Source: RI-92 sp040235555 (lineage in GTDB: Bacteria > Pseudomonadota > Gammaproteobacteria > UBA6429 > Thiohalophilaceae). From it: a DNA stretch of 13,404 nucleotides. Where the stretch lies: the NCBI GenBank assembly GCA_040235555.1, contig JBECKZ010000113.1:1-13404 (forward strand), given 5' to 3'. Each line of letters opens with the position of its first letter. Positions within the stretch are counted from its first letter, which is position 1. A program made the position numbers and the translations under genes. Shown piece by piece: positions 13,084 to 13,404 of the stretch. The notes under the pieces were generated by a model. It was not told the origin of the DNA, searched no databases, and was given only the letters and a program-made list of their open reading frames with translations.

Positions 13084-13404
13084 ATGGGTTATCGACAACG
13101 TGGTTTATCGATTGTGATCCTATTGATTTGTTATGTGCAGGGAGGGCTGATGGCACAATCTCGCGACAGAATCGCCTTGCCAGCACCGGCAGTCACGGGC
13201 GAACAATCACTGGAAAGCTTGTTGCAACATCGTCGCTCGCAGCGTGAATATCCGGATCTTGCCCTGAACCTGGCACAGATCGGGCAGTTGTTGTGGGCGG
13301 CGCAAGGGATCACTCATAGTGGCGGTTACCGTACCGCACCTTCTGCCGGGGCCCTGTATCCACTTGAATTATATGTAGTGGCGAATCACGTTATCGGATT
13401 GGGC
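13084..13404 (+). CDS. Exported SagB-type nitroreductase-family protein, 3' end cut by window
   Basis: The frame is open from ATG 13084 to the end of the window (107 codons). Residues 1-24 form a Sec signal peptide: a basic start, a hydrophobic core (SIVILLICYVQGGL) and an LMA/QS cleavage site. The mature part has SLESLLQHRRSQREYPD, LAQIGQLLWAAQGIT and PSAGALYPLELYVV, the hallmark N-terminal motifs of the SagB/ThcOx branch of FMN-dependent nitroreductases. SagB relatives oxidise azolines in peptide natural products, but many stand-alone members have other or unknown substrates. No cyclodehydratase or precursor peptide is visible in the window, and export to the periplasm argues against a classical azole synthetase. 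A strong GGAGGA ribosome-binding site (13073-13078) fixes the start. The catalytic C-terminal part lies outside the window. Confidence 0.85.
   Translation, partial: MGYRQRGLSIVILLICYVQGGLMAQSRDRIALPAPAVTGEQSLESLLQHRRSQREYPDLALNLAQIGQLLWAAQGITHSGGYRTAPSAGALYPLELYVVANHVIGLG

Overview
This looks like a chromosomal window from a gammaproteobacterium of moderate GC content (near half, by eye). The grounds are the mix of families: a RimI acetyltransferase, a YeeN-type YebC protein, a CspA-type cold-shock protein, a YqjM-class old yellow enzyme, a complete GGDEF-EAL protein and a HipBA module. I saw no rRNA, tRNA, IS element or CRISPR array. The genus cannot be fixed from what is visible.

Layout. 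1-1414: C-terminal part of a GGDEF-EAL cyclic-di-GMP protein, cut by the window edge. 1618-2112: small heat-shock protein with a hairpin in its leader. 2450-2839: small secreted protein of unknown function. 3031-4095: YqjM-like flavin oxidoreductase. 4166-4888: YeeN/YebC-family protein. 5134-5388 (minus): small conserved-looking unknown protein. 5389-5954: long non-coding stretch that ends in the cold-shock gene leader, where the Shine-Dalgarno site can pair perfectly with an upstream sequence. 5955-6500: a cold-shock protein and an RRM RNA-binding protein separated by a strong intrinsic terminator. 6503-8195: a hipB-hipA toxin-antitoxin operon behind two perfect copies of a palindromic operator. 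8155-8789 (minus): a flavodoxin-fold quinone reductase split by a frameshift at a run of six A. 8869-9958: an orphan CheR-type methyltransferase overlapping a small acidic cysteine-containing protein. 9917-10426 (minus): RimI. 10499-10957: Nudix hydrolase. 10970-12979 (minus): one 669-residue protein that joins a Clp1/Grc3-like polynucleotide-kinase P-loop domain to a complete RNase Z-like metallo-beta-lactamase domain. 13084 to the end: start of an exported SagB-type nitroreductase, divergent from the fusion gene.

How the genes relate. Most are single-gene units facing in mixed directions, so little of the window is one pathway. Two themes stand out. One is stress and RNA handling: Hsp20, the cold-shock protein, the RRM protein, YeeN-type protein, RimI, Nudix and the kinase-RNase Z fusion. 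The other is flavin redox enzymes: the YqjM-like enzyme, the broken quinone reductase and the SagB-type protein. Only hipB-hipA and cheR plus its overlapping partner are clearly co-translated pairs.

The most unusual object is the Clp1-like/RNase Z fusion. All seven metal-binding positions of RNase Z and the P-loop of the kinase domain are present, which suggests a two-step RNA-processing enzyme. I know of no characterised protein with this architecture.
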